A stretch of 64,000 nt of DNA from Candidatus Dietzia intestinipullorum (GCA_019119635.1 DWWP01000054.1:124001-188000); one strand, 5' to 3'. Numbered from the stretch's first letter, positions 45,258-54,238 are shown. Notes: a model not told the origin generated them from the letters alone. Numbers and translations: made by a program.

Positions 45258-46061
45258 GTGAGCAGCACTGAATCACCCGGATCCGATCCCCTCGAGCCGG
45301 GGCCCCGCCACGGGGCCCCGGCTCGACGCATGAGCGGAGACGGTGGCCGCCGCCGCCGCGCGGCCGAGAAGCCCGAGAAGAAGGGCCAGCCCTGGTACAT
45401 CGAGATCCCGATGCTCGTGGTGATCGCCCTGGTGCTGGTGTTCGTCTTCCAGACCTTCGTCGGTCGCGTCTACCAGATCCCGTCGGAGTCCATGGAGCCC
45501 ACGCTGCACGGGTGCGTCGGCTGTACCGGCGACCGGATATTCGTCGACAAGATCAGCTATCGGCTCGGTGAGCCGGAGCAGGGCGACGTCGTGGTGTTCG
45601 AGGGACCGGACTCCTGGAACGAGGGCTACCAGTCCATCCGTTCGGACAATCCGGTACTCCGGACGCTGCAGAACATCGGTGGGGTCATCGGGGTCCTGCC
45701 CCCCGACCAGAACGACCTGGTCAAGCGGGTGATCGCCGTCGGTGGTCAGACGGTGGGCGGCTGCTCCCCGGAGGGGGACCTCCTGGTCGACGGCGAGCCG
45801 CTCGACGAGCCGTACCTCAACGAGCCGCCGGACCCCTCTAGGGATGCCCTCAACTGCGCGTTCGGCCCGGTGACGGTGCCGGAGGACAGCTATTGGGTGA
45901 TGGGGGACAACCGCAACAACTCGGCGGATTCCCGGTTCCACATGGGTGACGAGCACCAGGGGACGGTGCCGGGGGAGAACATCATCGGCAAGGTCCAGGC
46001 GATCATCCTGCCGCTGGACCGGATCGGGTCCGTCTCCTCGGCGGACATCATGGCCGGGTGA
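45258..46061 (+). CDS. lepB: Signal peptidase I
   Basis: Cleaves signal peptides of exported proteins. The 267-residue protein has a basic cytoplasmic N-terminus, one membrane helix (about 49-67), the catalytic Ser in PSESMEPTL (S78), the general-base Lys in [12 protein letters not shown] (K156) and [11 protein letters not shown] near 217. Two cysteines (CVGCTGD) follow the Ser box. A 15-bp perfect hairpin lies in the 5' coding region. GTG 45258 is preferred; ATG 45330, just after the hairpin, would remove 24 residues but has no ribosome-binding site. rnhB overlaps the stop (GTGA). Confidence 0.95.
   Translation: MSSTESPGSDPLEPGPRHGAPARRMSGDGGRRRRAAEKPEKKGQPWYIEIPMLVVIALVLVFVFQTFVGRVYQIPSESMEPTLHGCVGCTGDRIFVDKISYRLGEPEQGDVVVFEGPDSWNEGYQSIRSDNPVLRTLQNIGGVIGVLPPDQNDLVKRVIAVGGQTVGGCSPEGDLLVDGEPLDEPYLNEPPDPSRDALNCAFGPVTVPEDSYWVMGDNRNNSADSRFHMGDEHQGTVPGENIIGKVQAIILPLDRIGSVSSADIMAG
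45293..45325 (+). repeat. Very stable hairpin in the 5' end of lepB
   Basis: CGAGCCGGGGCCCCG (45293-45307) and CGGGGCCCCGGCTCG (45311-45325) are perfectly complementary over 15 bp with a 3-nt CCA apex. The stem starts 35 nt into lepB and ends 4 nt before an in-frame ATG. Confidence 0.85.
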
Positions 46062-46735
46062 CGGCTCTCCGTCCGCGGAGGGGGAGGGTCACCCGGAGGG
46101 CCGGAAGGCTCGCGCTCGAGGCCGCGCTCACGAGGCGGGGGCTCGGCCCCGTCGCCGGGGTCGACGAGGCAGGCCGCGGCGCCTGCGCGGGGCCGCTCGT
46201 CGTGGCGTCCTGCGCGCTGCCGGACAGGCTGCCCGCAACGCTCGCCGACCTCGACGATTCCAAGAACCTTACGGCCGCCGTGCGTGAGCGTCTCCACGAC
46301 GCGGTCCTGCGCCACGCGGTCGCGTCCGCTGTCGTGGTGATCGACCCGGAGCGGATCGACCAGCGCGGCATCCACCGGTGCAACCTCGAGGGCATGCGCC
46401 GCTCCGTGGCGGCGCTCGACCCGCGGCCCGGGTTCGTCCTCACGGACGGCTTCGCGGTGGACGGGCTCGGGTGCCAGTCCACGGCGGTGATCGGCGGGGA
46501 CGCGGAGCTCGCATCCATCGCCGCCGCGAGTGTCCTCGCGAAGGTCACGCGCGATCGGATTATGGTGGACCTCGACTCGAGGTTGCCCGGATATGGCTTC
46601 GCCGCGCACAAGGGCTACGGCACCCCGGGTCACGCCAGGGCGATCGAGCAGCTCGGTCCCAGCGACATCCACCGCATGTCGTACGCCAACGTCCGTCGCG
46701 CCGCGCAGGCGCATTCGAGGAGCAGCACGAGATGA
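46058..46735 (+). CDS. rnhB: Ribonuclease HII
   Basis: Removes ribonucleotides from DNA and RNA-DNA hybrids. The 225-residue protein has [17 protein letters not shown] with two catalytic acidic residues near residue 35, LDDSKNLT near 66, FVLTDGFAV near 126 and the Asp of [15 protein letters not shown] near 153, then [16 protein letters not shown] start overlaps the lepB stop; its own stop overlaps the next ATG. Confidence 0.95.
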   Translation: MTALRPRRGRVTRRAGRLALEAALTRRGLGPVAGVDEAGRGACAGPLVVASCALPDRLPATLADLDDSKNLTAAVRERLHDAVLRHAVASAVVVIDPERIDQRGIHRCNLEGMRRSVAALDPRPGFVLTDGFAVDGLGCQSTAVIGGDAELASIAAASVLAKVTRDRIMVDLDSRLPGYGFAAHKGYGTPGHARAIEQLGPSDIHRMSYANVRRAAQAHSRSSTR

Positions 46736-47037
46736 GCGCCGAGGATCTGGAGAACTACGAGACCGAGATGGAGCTCTCGCTGTACCGCGAGTACCGCGAC
46801 ATCGTCGGGCAGTTCACCTACGTCGTCGAGACGGAGCGTCGCTTCTATCTCGCCAACGCTGTCGAGTTGATCCCGCGGTCAGCAGACGGGGAGGTGTACT
46901 TCGACGTCCGGATGTCCGACGCCTGGGTGTGGGACATGTACCGACCAGCGCGGTTCGTCAAGTACGTGCGCGTGCTGACATTCAAGGACGTCAACATCGA
47001 GGAGCTGGACAAGCCCGAGCTCCGGCTCCCCGAGTAG
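46732..47037 (+). CDS. DUF2469 family protein
   Basis: A 101-residue acidic protein ([25 protein letters not shown]) that matches the actinobacterial DUF2469 family, always near rnhB in mycobacterial-type genomes. Aromatic-rich, with [23 protein letters not shown], and no membrane span. Function unknown. The ATG overlaps the rnhB stop. Confidence 0.9.
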   Translation: MSAEDLENYETEMELSLYREYRDIVGQFTYVVETERRFYLANAVELIPRSADGEVYFDVRMSDAWVWDMYRPARFVKYVRVLTFKDVNIEELDKPELRLPE

Positions 47038-47083
47038 GGCGCCCCGACTCTCTCCACAGGCCCGCCGCCTCCACAGACGACCC

Positions 47084-47115
47084 CGGCCCGGCCCGCACGA
47101 CAGCGGGCCGGGCCG
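47084..47115 (+). terminator. Terminator after the rplS-lepB-rnhB-DUF2469 unit
   Basis: CGGCCCGGCCCGC (47084-47096) pairs perfectly with GCGGGCCGGGCCG (47103-47115), a 13-bp stem with a 6-nt loop. It lies in the 143-bp gap before yraN. Confidence 0.75.
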
Positions 47116-47180
47116 TCGCCGTACGGAAGTGTTCTCCGTGGTGACCCGGAGGTACCGGGAGGCCGGAGGAGGGGCACTCG

Positions 47181-47570
47181 ATGACGGGGACCGGACCGCA
47201 CGACAGGCCGGCGGACCGCCGGCGGGAGACGGGGGCGGCGGGTGAGGCGCACGCGGCGGCGCTTCTCGAGGCGCGTGGACACCACGTGGTGGCTCGCAAC
47301 TGGCGATGCCGGTTCGGTGAACTGGACCTGGTGGCCGTGGACACGCAGGGCCGGCTGCGGTTCGTGGAGGTCCGGACGCGCACGGGCGACGGGTTCGGCA
47401 CGCCCGCGGAGTCGGTGACCGCGGACAAACGTCGGCGACTGCGCAGACTCGCGGCGCAGTGGCTGTCGGAGCATCCGTCGGGATGGCGTCAGGTGTGCTT
47501 CGACGTGGTCGGCGTGGACCTGGCCGATCCCGGCCGTCCCCTGCTCGAGCTGTTCGAGGAGGTGTTCTGA
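47181..47570 (+). CDS. yraN: UPF0102 (YraN) family putative endonuclease
   Basis: A 129-residue protein with a Holliday-junction-resolvase-like fold: GAAGEAHAAALLEARGHHVVARNWRCRFGELDLVAVDTQGRLRFVEVRTR carries the Glu, Asp and Glu-x-Arg pattern of the PD-(D/E)XK core. ATG with GGAGGAGGGG upstream. Its end is 2 bp from the yifB start. It usually sits beside yifB and dprA; biochemical role unclear. Confidence 0.92.
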   Translation: MTGTGPHDRPADRRRETGAAGEAHAAALLEARGHHVVARNWRCRFGELDLVAVDTQGRLRFVEVRTRTGDGFGTPAESVTADKRRRLRRLAAQWLSEHPSGWRQVCFDVVGVDLADPGRPLLELFEEVF

Positions 47571-47572
47571 CC

Positions 47573-49090
47573 GTGGCGCTGGGACGGACGTGGGCGGTGG
47601 CGCTGTCCGGCGTCGGCGGGCAACTGGTGGAGATCGAGGCCGACGTCGGCCGTGGACTGCCGGGCGTGAGCATCGTCGGGATGCCGGACGCGGCGGTCCT
47701 CCAGTCGCGTGACCGGATGCGTGCCGCGGTGGTCAACTCGGGGCTGACGTGGCCGGCCGGGAAGGTGGTGCTCTCGCTCTCGCCGGCCTCACTGCCCAAA
47801 CACGGAGCGGGATTCGACCTCCCCCTCGCGGTGGGGACGCTGACCGCGTCGGGCGAGCTCCCCGGCGCACTGTTCGACGGCGTGCTCCTGGTGGGGGAAC
47901 TGGCGCTGGACGGCAGGGTCCGGCCGGTCCGCGGGGTGTTGCCCGCGGTGTTGGCCGCGCGCGACGCGGGGCTGGACCACGCGATCGTGCCGACCGACAA
48001 TCTGCCGGAGGCCCGGCTGGTCGAGGGCGTGCGCTCGGCGGGGGTGGAGTCGCTGGCGATGCTCGCGGCATGGAGTCGGGGCGGGAGCTGCCTGGTGCGC
48101 GAGGCGCCCGCGGTCGCTGGACCGACCGACCGCGGCGGCGAGGACCTGGCCGAGGTCCACGGCCAGGAGGACTGCCGTCGAGCGGTCGAGGTGGCCGCGG
48201 CGGGCGGGCACGCGCTCCTCCTGCGGGGCGCCCCGGGTACGGGCAAGACCATGCTCGCGCGCAGGCTACCGGGGCTGCTGCCGGACCTCGGTGAGCGTGA
48301 GGCGCTCGAGGCCAGCGCGGTCCACTCGGTGATGCGCGGTCTCACCCCGGACGATCCGATGATCCGACGTCCGCCCTTCGTCGCGCCGCACCACTCGGCG
48401 AGTTCGGCCGCGCTCATCGGCGGCGGAACCGGAACGGCGCGACCCGGCGCGATCACCCTCGCGCATCGTGGGGTGTTGTTCCTCGACGAGTGCGCCGAGT
48501 TCCCCGGGCGGGTGCTGGACGCCCTCCGCACGCCACTCGAGGAGGGGGAGGTGCGGCTGGCCCGTCGGGACGGGGTGGCGGTGTTCCCCGCGCGGTTCCA
48601 ACTGGTGCTCGCCGCCAACGACTGCCCCTGCGGGAGTCCGCTCCCCGCGGACTGCTCGTGTACCCCCGACGAGCGCCGGCGCTACGGACGGTCGTTGACC
48701 GGGCCGCTGCGGGACCGGGTGGACATCGCGGCGCGGACGCTCCCGCTCGGATCGGGACTGCTCGCGGTGGGAGAGGGCGAGGACTCCTCCGAGGTCCGCG
48801 CGAGGGTCGCGCGGGCGAGGGGGAGGGCCGTCGCGAGATGGTCGACCTGCCCGGAAGCCGGTGGCGCGAGTACGAACGCGGACGTCCCGGGTCGGGTGTT
48901 GCGCACCGTCCGACGCCTCGACAGTGCTGCCCTGCGGCCGCTCAACAAGGCGCTCGCGTATGGCGTGCTGTCCCCCAGAGGGGTGGATCGGTGCCTGCGC
49001 CTGGCATGGACGGTCGCCGACCTCGCCGGCGCGGAATCGCCGGGTCAGGACCACGTCGCAGAGGCCCTGGTGCTCAGGGGGGAGGACTGA
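47573..49090 (+). CDS. YifB/ComM family Mg-chelatase-like AAA+ ATPase
   Basis: A 505-residue protein with an N-terminal ChlI-like Lon-S5 domain (about 5-165, GLPGVSIVGMPDAAV and SPASLPKHGAGFDLPLAV), an AAA+ core with Walker A GAPGTGKTMLARRLP near residue 225 and Walker B VLFLDECAEF near 303, and a C-terminal Mg-chelatase lid. In Vibrio, ComM drives branch migration during transformation. GTG start with GAGGAGG about 12 nt upstream. Its stop overlaps dprA (TGATG). Confidence 0.93.
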   Translation: MALGRTWAVALSGVGGQLVEIEADVGRGLPGVSIVGMPDAAVLQSRDRMRAAVVNSGLTWPAGKVVLSLSPASLPKHGAGFDLPLAVGTLTASGELPGALFDGVLLVGELALDGRVRPVRGVLPAVLAARDAGLDHAIVPTDNLPEARLVEGVRSAGVESLAMLAAWSRGGSCLVREAPAVAGPTDRGGEDLAEVHGQEDCRRAVEVAAAGGHALLLRGAPGTGKTMLARRLPGLLPDLGEREALEASAVHSVMRGLTPDDPMIRRPPFVAPHHSASSAALIGGGTGTARPGAITLAHRGVLFLDECAEFPGRVLDALRTPLEEGEVRLARRDGVAVFPARFQLVLAANDCPCGSPLPADCSCTPDERRRYGRSLTGPLRDRVDIAARTLPLGSGLLAVGEGEDSSEVRARVARARGRAVARWSTCPEAGGASTNADVPGRVLRTVRRLDSAALRPLNKALAYGVLSPRGVDRCLRLAWTVADLAGAESPGQDHVAEALVLRGED

Positions 49091-50286
49091 TGGACGGCGA
49101 CCATCACGTGGTGCCCGCAGAGGTGCGACGGGCTCACGCGTACCTGGGGGCCGTCACCGAGCGGCCGACGGCGGAGTTGTGGGATCTCGTGGACGAGGTG
49201 GGCCCGGTGGAGGCGGCGGATCGCATCAGGTCCGGCCGGGTGGGGGCGTCGCTCGCGGGACAGTCGGAGTCCCGGCGGGACCGGATCGATGTCGACGGCC
49301 TGTTCGGAGCCGCCGCCGAGGTCGGAGCGCGCCTGCTGGTCCCGGGGGATCCGGGATGGCCTGCGACCGCGCTGGCCCCGTTGGACCGTCCGCGTGCGCT
49401 CAGGCCGGCCCGTCGTGGTGCTGTGGCGACGGCGTTGAGGCCCCTCGGCCTGTGGTGGCGCGGCCCGTCGGTTCCGGAGGTGGCGCTCGCCCGGTCCGTG
49501 TCGATCGTCGGGACGCGGGCGCCGACGGCCTACGGCCGCGCCGTGACCGCGGACCTGGCGGCCGGCCTCACGGCCGGGGCGTTCACGGTGGTCTCCGGCG
49601 GCGCCTTCGGTATCGATGCGGCCGCCCACCGCGCGGTGCTCGGGGCGAGTGGGTGCACGGTCGCCGTCCTGGCGGGTGGTGTGGACCGTCTCTACCCGCG
49701 GGGTAACGAGGGGTTGCTCTCGGCCGTGGCCGGCTCGGGCGCGGTGGTCTCCGCCCAGCCTCCCGGGACGGGGGTGACCCGCTATCGGTTCCTGGACCGC
49801 AACCGGCTCATAGCGGCACTGTCCGGGGCGACCGTCGTGGTGGAGGCGGCCGCCCGCAGTGGGGCACTGAGCACCGCGGCGTGGGCGGACGCGCTGGGAC
49901 GGCCGGTGGGGGCGGTGCCCGGGCCCGTGACGTCTGTCGCCTCGGTGGGATGCCACATGCTGTTGCGCGACAGGGGGGCCGTCCTGGTCGGACGCACCGC
50001 CGATGTCGTCGAACTGGCCGGGGACATGGGGGAGACCGCACCCCCGCCCGCCGCGGAGTCCACGTCGTGGGACGGCCTGGACGACGTGACACGTCGCGTC
50101 CTCGAGGCGTTGCCCGTGACGGGCGGCGCCGCGCCGGCCGAGGTCGCCGTGTGGTCTGGGGTCGCGCCGGCGACGACCCGGGCGGTGCTGGGCCGTCTGC
50201 TCTCGACGGGGGCCGCGATCCGCGGCGAGCGGGGCTGGCGGCGGGCTGGTGACGGCGGCGTGCAGCTGACGATGCCCGTGACCTGA
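49090..50286 (+). CDS. dprA: DNA-processing protein DprA
   Basis: Loads RecA on incoming single-stranded DNA. The 398-residue protein has an N-terminal helical part, the Rossmann-like DprA domain (about 125-320) with SIVGTRAPTAYG, VVSGGAFGIDAAAHRAVL, VLAGGVDRLYPRGNEGL and RYRFLDRNRLIAALS, and a C-terminal winged helix (about 330-390). The usual ...SE.PPG reads VVSAQPPGTG here. ATG overlaps the yifB stop. Other competence genes are not in the window. Confidence 0.94.
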   Translation: MDGDHHVVPAEVRRAHAYLGAVTERPTAELWDLVDEVGPVEAADRIRSGRVGASLAGQSESRRDRIDVDGLFGAAAEVGARLLVPGDPGWPATALAPLDRPRALRPARRGAVATALRPLGLWWRGPSVPEVALARSVSIVGTRAPTAYGRAVTADLAAGLTAGAFTVVSGGAFGIDAAAHRAVLGASGCTVAVLAGGVDRLYPRGNEGLLSAVAGSGAVVSAQPPGTGVTRYRFLDRNRLIAALSGATVVVEAAARSGALSTAAWADALGRPVGAVPGPVTSVASVGCHMLLRDRGAVLVGRTADVVELAGDMGETAPPPAAESTSWDGLDDVTRRVLEALPVTGGAAPAEVAVWSGVAPATTRAVLGRLLSTGAAIRGERGWRRAGDGGVQLTMPVT

Positions 50287-50332
50287 TCGTCCCACCGGCC
50301 CGGGCGGCCTTGCGTCGCGCCGTGGCGGGAGT

Positions 50333-50338
50333 GACAAT
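50333..50338 (+). promoter_or_regulatory. xerC -10 element, leaderless geometry
   Basis: GACAAT, preceded by TG one base earlier (extended -10 type), is followed by 8 nt and the ATG at 50347. Confidence 0.45.
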
Positions 50339-50346
50339 CGGTACTC

Positions 50347-51315
50347 ATGGGACGAACGTCGGATACGGCGGGAGCGGGTCGGGCACTGCCGGGCGCGCTC
50401 GAGGTCGTCCTCGACGACTATGTCGACCACCTCGTCGTGGGGCGGTCCCGCTCCGAGTCCACGGCCCGGTCGTACCGCTCGGACGTCGCCGCCCTCCTGA
50501 CGCACCTGTCGGCGGCAGGGGCCGGCCCCCGGACCGCCGCCGACCTCGCGGCCGTCGTCACGCTCCCGGCGCTGCGTGGCTGGCTCGCGGCCCAGGTGGC
50601 CTCCGGTGCCTCCCGGTCCACGGTGGCGCGGCGCGTGGCCGCGGCGCGCTCGTTCAGCACCTGGGCGACGCGCGCCGGCGTACTGGCCACGGACGTCGCC
50701 GCGAGGCTGGAGGCCCCGCGGCCGCGACGCCACCTGCCCGAGGTGCTCGATCCCCGGCAGGCCGCGGAGACCATGCGCACCACGGATCTGGGCGCTTCCC
50801 AGGGCGACCCGGTCGCGGTGCGGGACCGGGTCGTCGTGGAGCTGCTCTACTCGTGCGGGATCCGCGTGGCGGAACTGTGCGGGCTCGATGTGGACGATGT
50901 GGACGACGGGCGCCGCGTGCTGCGGGTGGTGGGCAAGGGCGACAGGGAGCGAGCCGTCCCGTACGGCGTGCCCGCCGAGCGGGCCCTGCGCTCGTGGCTC
51001 GACGCCGGGCGTCCCGCCCTCGCCGGCCCCCGGTCCGGCCCCGCGCTGCTGCTCGGTGCACGCGGCGGACGTCTCGACCCCCGAGCCGCCCGGCGGATCG
51101 TCAACGAGGTCACCGCCGCGACGCCGGGTGCCCCCACCGTCTCGCCGCACGCGCTCCGCCACAGTTCGGCGACCCATCTGCTCGAGGGCGGGGCCGACCT
51201 ACGACACGTCCAGGAGCTGCTGGGCCATTCGACCCCCGCGACCACGCAGATCTACACGCACGTCTCGGCGGAGCGACTCCGCACGGCGTACCGCGGGGCC
51301 CACCCCCGGGCGTGA
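50347..51315 (+). CDS. xerC: Tyrosine recombinase XerC
   Basis: Resolves chromosome dimers at dif. The 322-residue protein has an N-terminal SAM-like core-binding domain (about 15-105) and a catalytic domain with CGIRVAEL (Arg), GKGDRERAVP (Lys), HALRHSSATHLLEGGADLRHVQELLGHST (His, Arg, His) and the nucleophile Tyr in TTQIYTHVS. Housekeeping position between dprA and rpsB marks it as XerC, not a mobile-element integrase. Convergent with the M23 gene, 8 bp apart. Confidence 0.95.
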   Translation: MGRTSDTAGAGRALPGALEVVLDDYVDHLVVGRSRSESTARSYRSDVAALLTHLSAAGAGPRTAADLAAVVTLPALRGWLAAQVASGASRSTVARRVAAARSFSTWATRAGVLATDVAARLEAPRPRRHLPEVLDPRQAAETMRTTDLGASQGDPVAVRDRVVVELLYSCGIRVAELCGLDVDDVDDGRRVLRVVGKGDRERAVPYGVPAERALRSWLDAGRPALAGPRSGPALLLGARGGRLDPRAARRIVNEVTAATPGAPTVSPHALRHSSATHLLEGGADLRHVQELLGHSTPATTQIYTHVSAERLRTAYRGAHPRA

Positions 51316-51323
51316 CGAGTGCG

Positions 51324-51905
51324 TCACCCCGCTGCCCGGTCCCCGGGACGCAACGGCTTCAGCGCGATCGGACGCGAGTGCGCGCCCAGGAGGTCCAGGG
51401 GGTCGACGTAGTCGTCGTCGCCCCCCGTCGGGCCTCCCGAGGCCAGCCGTGCCCCCCAGTGGAGACAGGCCGGGGCCGGGCAGCCCGGGTGCCCGGCCAG
51501 GAGGTATCCGACGGCCTGCCCGCTCCGTACCGGGTCGCCCTGCTCGACGGTGGCCCGCACCGGCTCGTAGGTCGTCCGCAGACCGTCGGAGTGGTCGATG
51601 GACAGCACCGGACGGCCGGCGACGTGTCCCGCGAACGCCACCGTGCCGTCGGCGGGGGAGCGGACGGTGTCCAGCGCGTCGGCGGCGAGGTCCACCCCGC
51701 GGTGCCCGGTGCCCCAGCGCTGCGCCGGAGGATCGTAGGGGGTGACGACCCGGACCGGACCGTCGAGTGGTCCACGGAAATCGTCACGCGGGGCCCCGGG
51801 GGTCGCGGCCACGGGAGGGACGACGGCGAGGCCGGCGACGGCCACGGCGACCGCGACCGTCCGGTAGGGGGAGCGCGAGCGCGTCTGGCGTCGACCGGGC
51901 GTCAT
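51324..51905 (-). CDS. Exported M23-family peptidoglycan peptidase-like protein
   Basis: A 193-residue protein with a signal peptide (about 1-34: basic start RRQTRSRSPYR, hydrophobic VAVAVAVAGLAVVPPVAA). The LytM-like domain follows, with metal ligands in GHRGVDLA (HxxxD). The second motif, usually HxH, reads CLHWGAR, with a nearby CPAP cysteine that may form a disulfide. The final His is kept. I recall similar CLHWG motifs in other actinobacterial M23 proteins near rpsB, so it is probably a subfamily trait; activity is uncertain. Start ATG 51905; longer upstream frames enter the rpsB promoter region. Confidence 0.85.
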   Translation of the reverse strand: MTPGRRQTRSRSPYRTVAVAVAVAGLAVVPPVAATPGAPRDDFRGPLDGPVRVVTPYDPPAQRWGTGHRGVDLAADALDTVRSPADGTVAFAGHVAGRPVLSIDHSDGLRTTYEPVRATVEQGDPVRSGQAVGYLLAGHPGCPAPACLHWGARLASGGPTGGDDDYVDPLDLLGAHSRPIALKPLRPGDRAAG

Positions 51906-51995
51906 GAGCCGATTAGACACCGCGGGCGGGCGGTCCGGGAGGGGCGGATGGCGGCTGTGGAAAATGGAGACGACCATCCACAGCCGACCGGGATG

Positions 51996-52024
51996 TTGGC
52001 CGAACGCCGGATAACCTATAGGAT
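51996..52024 (+). promoter_or_regulatory. rpsB-tsf promoter (TTGGCC-N17-TAGGAT)
   Basis: TTGGCC at 51996-52001 and TAGGAT at 52019-52024 have the ideal 17-bp spacer, the best promoter match in the window. A second hexamer TAACCT overlaps upstream at 52012-52017. Expected start near 52031. Confidence 0.7.
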
Positions 52025-52249
52025 TCCGGTGCGGTCGACTGACGTCGATTGACTTCGCGTGTCCTGCGATACCGCCAGGCGGTGTCGCATCCGGCCCCCG
52101 GGTCCACCCCCGGACGGTCGGACGCCGGACCCGTCGGTGCCCCTGTACCCACAGGGGTTCGGCCCGGCGCGGACACCAGGGCCCGGAGCCAACCGGTTTC
52201 TCGGGCATAACCCGGAACAGGATCAGAAAGCGAGGACGAGGGCCTCGCG

Positions 52250-52272
52250 GTCCGGCTGCTTTCAAGCCGGAC
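52250..52272 (+). promoter_or_regulatory. Leader hairpin just upstream of rpsB
   Basis: GTCCGGCT and AGCCGGAC form a perfect 8-bp stem with loop GCTTTCA. It ends 16 nt before the ATG, where no strong Shine-Dalgarno sequence exists, so it could control rpsB translation, for example by S2 autoregulation. That is inference. Confidence 0.5.
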
Positions 52273-52288
52273 GAGCCCTCAACACATC

Positions 52289-53179
52289 ATGGCAGTCATC
52301 TCCATGAAGCAGCTGCTCGACGCAGGCGCTCACTTCGGTCACCAGACCCGTCGCTGGAACCCCAAGATGCGGCGGTTCATCTTCACTGACCGCAATGGCA
52401 TCTACATCGTCGACCTCCAGCAGACGCTCACCTACATCGACCAGGCGTACGAGTTCGTCAAGGAGACGGTCGCGCACGGCGGCACCGTGCTCTTCGTCGG
52501 CACCAAGAAGCAGGCCCAGGAGACCATCGCGGAAGAGGCCGAGAAGGTCGGGATGCCGTACGTCAACCAGCGCTGGCTGGGCGGCATGCTCACCAACTTC
52601 CAGACCGTGCACAAGCGTCTGGCCCGGCTCAAGGAACTCGAGTCGATGGAGCAGTCCGGTGGCTTCGAGGGCCGCACCAAGAAGGAGATTCTCATGCTCA
52701 CGCGTGAGAAGAACAAGCTCCAGCGGACGCTCGGCGGCATGCGCGACATGAGCAAGGTCCCCTCCGTGGTGTGGGTCGTCGACACCAACAAGGAGCACAT
52801 CGCGGTCGGCGAGGCGCGCAAGCTCAACATCCCCGTCGTCGCGATCCTCGACACCAACTGCGACCCGGACGTGGTCGACTACCCGATCCCGGCCAACGAT
52901 GACGCGATCCGTTCCGTCACCGTCCTGACCAAGGTCGTCGCCTCCGCGGTGGCCGAGGGGCTCAAGGCCCGCTCGCAGGCCGGCAAGGCCGCCACGGGTG
53001 AGGAGACCGAGCCGCTCGCGGAGTGGGAGTCCGAGCAGCTCGACCAGGTCACGGGCGAGGCCACCGCCGCCGAGCCGGCGGAGAAGGTGGCCGAGGCGCC
53101 CGCAGAGGCCGCCGAGGCGGCCGAGGCGACCGAGACCACGGCCGAGAAGGCGACCGAGGCCCCCTCGGCCGAGGCCTGA
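52289..53179 (+). CDS. rpsB: 30S ribosomal protein S2
   Basis: The 296-residue protein has the S2 core [36 protein letters not shown] and [14 protein letters not shown], and [31 protein letters not shown]. The last 50 residues are a Glu/Ala-rich acidic tail. tsf follows after two strong hairpins. Confidence 0.98.
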   Translation: MAVISMKQLLDAGAHFGHQTRRWNPKMRRFIFTDRNGIYIVDLQQTLTYIDQAYEFVKETVAHGGTVLFVGTKKQAQETIAEEAEKVGMPYVNQRWLGGMLTNFQTVHKRLARLKELESMEQSGGFEGRTKKEILMLTREKNKLQRTLGGMRDMSKVPSVVWVVDTNKEHIAVGEARKLNIPVVAILDTNCDPDVVDYPIPANDDAIRSVTVLTKVVASAVAEGLKARSQAGKAATGEETEPLAEWESEQLDQVTGEATAAEPAEKVAEAPAEAAEAAEATETTAEKATEAPSAEA

Positions 53180-53201
53180 TCGACGCATCCGGCTCGAACG
53201 C

Positions 53202-53259
53202 CCTCGGGCCCGGCCTCCCACGGTCCCTCGCGGGACCGCGCGGGTGGCCGGGCCCGAGG
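53202..53259 (+). terminator. Large hairpin after rpsB
   Basis: The outer stem of 14 bp (CCTCGGGCCCGGCC at 53202-53215 with its complement at 53246-53259) encloses an inner 7-bp hairpin (CGGTCCC/GGGACCG, loop TCGC). It probably terminates or attenuates transcription between rpsB and tsf. Confidence 0.75.
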
Positions 53260-53275
53260 CGTCAGCAGGCCGCCT

Positions 53276-53313
53276 CCCACCCGCTCCCGGGGTCTAGGCT
53301 GGGAGCGGGTGGG
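53276..53313 (+). promoter_or_regulatory. 13-bp inverted repeat around a -10-like hexamer upstream of tsf
   Basis: CCCACCCGCTCCC (53276-53288) and GGGAGCGGGTGGG (53301-53313) are perfectly complementary. The 12-nt centre contains TAGGCT (53295-53300), a -10 match. It is either an operator over the tsf promoter or a second hairpin in read-through mRNA. Confidence 0.55.
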
Positions 53314-53377
53314 CCCGCCGGCCGATGCCACACACTTCCGACACATCACGAACCCCTTTAAGGAGGGTCGCCCCACC

Positions 53378-54202
53378 ATGGCGAACTACACCGCTGCCGA
53401 CGTCAAGCGTCTGCGGGATCTCACCGGCTCCGGGATGATGGACTGCAAGAAGGCTCTCGACGAGTCCGACGGCGACTTCGACAAGGCCGTCGAGGTGCTG
53501 CGTATCAAGGGCGCCAAGGACGTCGGTAAGCGTGCCGAGCGCACCACCGCCGAGGGCCTCGTGGCCGTCAAGGACGGCGTCATGATCGAGCTCAACTCCG
53601 AGACCGACTTCGTGGCCAAGAGCGCGGAGTTCATCGAGCTGGCCGACAAGATCGTGGCCGTCGCCGCCGAGCAGGGCATCTCCGACATCGACGCGCTCAA
53701 CGCCGCCGAGCTCGACGGCACCAGCATCGCCGACGCCGTCGTGGCCTTCTCCGCCAAGTCCGGCGAGAAGCTGGTCCTGCGTCGCGTGGGCAAGCTGGAC
53801 GGCAAGGTCGCCGTGTACCTCCACAAGCGCTCCTCCGACCTGCCCCCGGCCGTCGGCGTCCTGGTCGCCTACTCCGGCGAGGGGGAGGCCGCGGACGCCG
53901 CCGCGCGCGCCACCGCCATGCAGATCGCCGCGCTCAAGGCGCAGTACCTCTCCCGCGAGGAGGTGCCCGCCGACGTGGTCGAGAAGGAGCGCCAGATCGC
54001 CGAGGCCACCGCCCGTGAGGAGGGCAAGCCGGAGCAGGCCCTGCCGAAGATCATCGAGGGCCGCCTCAACGGCTTCTACAAGGACGTCGTGCTGGTCGAC
54101 CAGCCGTCCGTCACGGAGAACAAAAAGACAGTCGGCGACGTCCTCTCCGAGGCCGGCGCCACCGTCACGTCCTTCCTCCGTTTCGAGGTCGGGCAGGCCT
54201 GA
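53378..54202 (+). CDS. tsf: Elongation factor Ts
   Basis: Nucleotide exchange factor for EF-Tu. The 274-residue protein has the UBA-like N-terminus ([21 protein letters not shown]), the core [15 protein letters not shown] near residue 75, and the second signature [20 protein letters not shown] strong AAGGAGGG ribosome-binding site lies upstream of ATG 53378. A terminator follows. Confidence 0.98.
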   Translation: MANYTAADVKRLRDLTGSGMMDCKKALDESDGDFDKAVEVLRIKGAKDVGKRAERTTAEGLVAVKDGVMIELNSETDFVAKSAEFIELADKIVAVAAEQGISDIDALNAAELDGTSIADAVVAFSAKSGEKLVLRRVGKLDGKVAVYLHKRSSDLPPAVGVLVAYSGEGEAADAAARATAMQIAALKAQYLSREEVPADVVEKERQIAEATAREEGKPEQALPKIIEGRLNGFYKDVVLVDQPSVTENKKTVGDVLSEAGATVTSFLRFEVGQA

Positions 54203-54238
54203 CGGCCCGGTCCCGGATCCGCTCCGCGAGGAGCTGCA

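Larger units (their letters stand above)
51906..52288 (+). other. 383-bp intergenic region: rpsB promoter and long structured leader
   Basis: No credible gene lies here. It holds the rpsB promoter (51996-52024) and a leader of about 255 nt. The leader ends in a hairpin 17 nt before the rpsB ATG and contains a short GAGG/CCTC pairing at 52231-52247. No named riboswitch is recognised. Confidence 0.6.

Noticed and set aside
50347-51315. XerC as a mobile-element integrase
   Set aside because: It is in the conserved dprA-xerC-M23-rpsB order and has the XerC length and domain layout.
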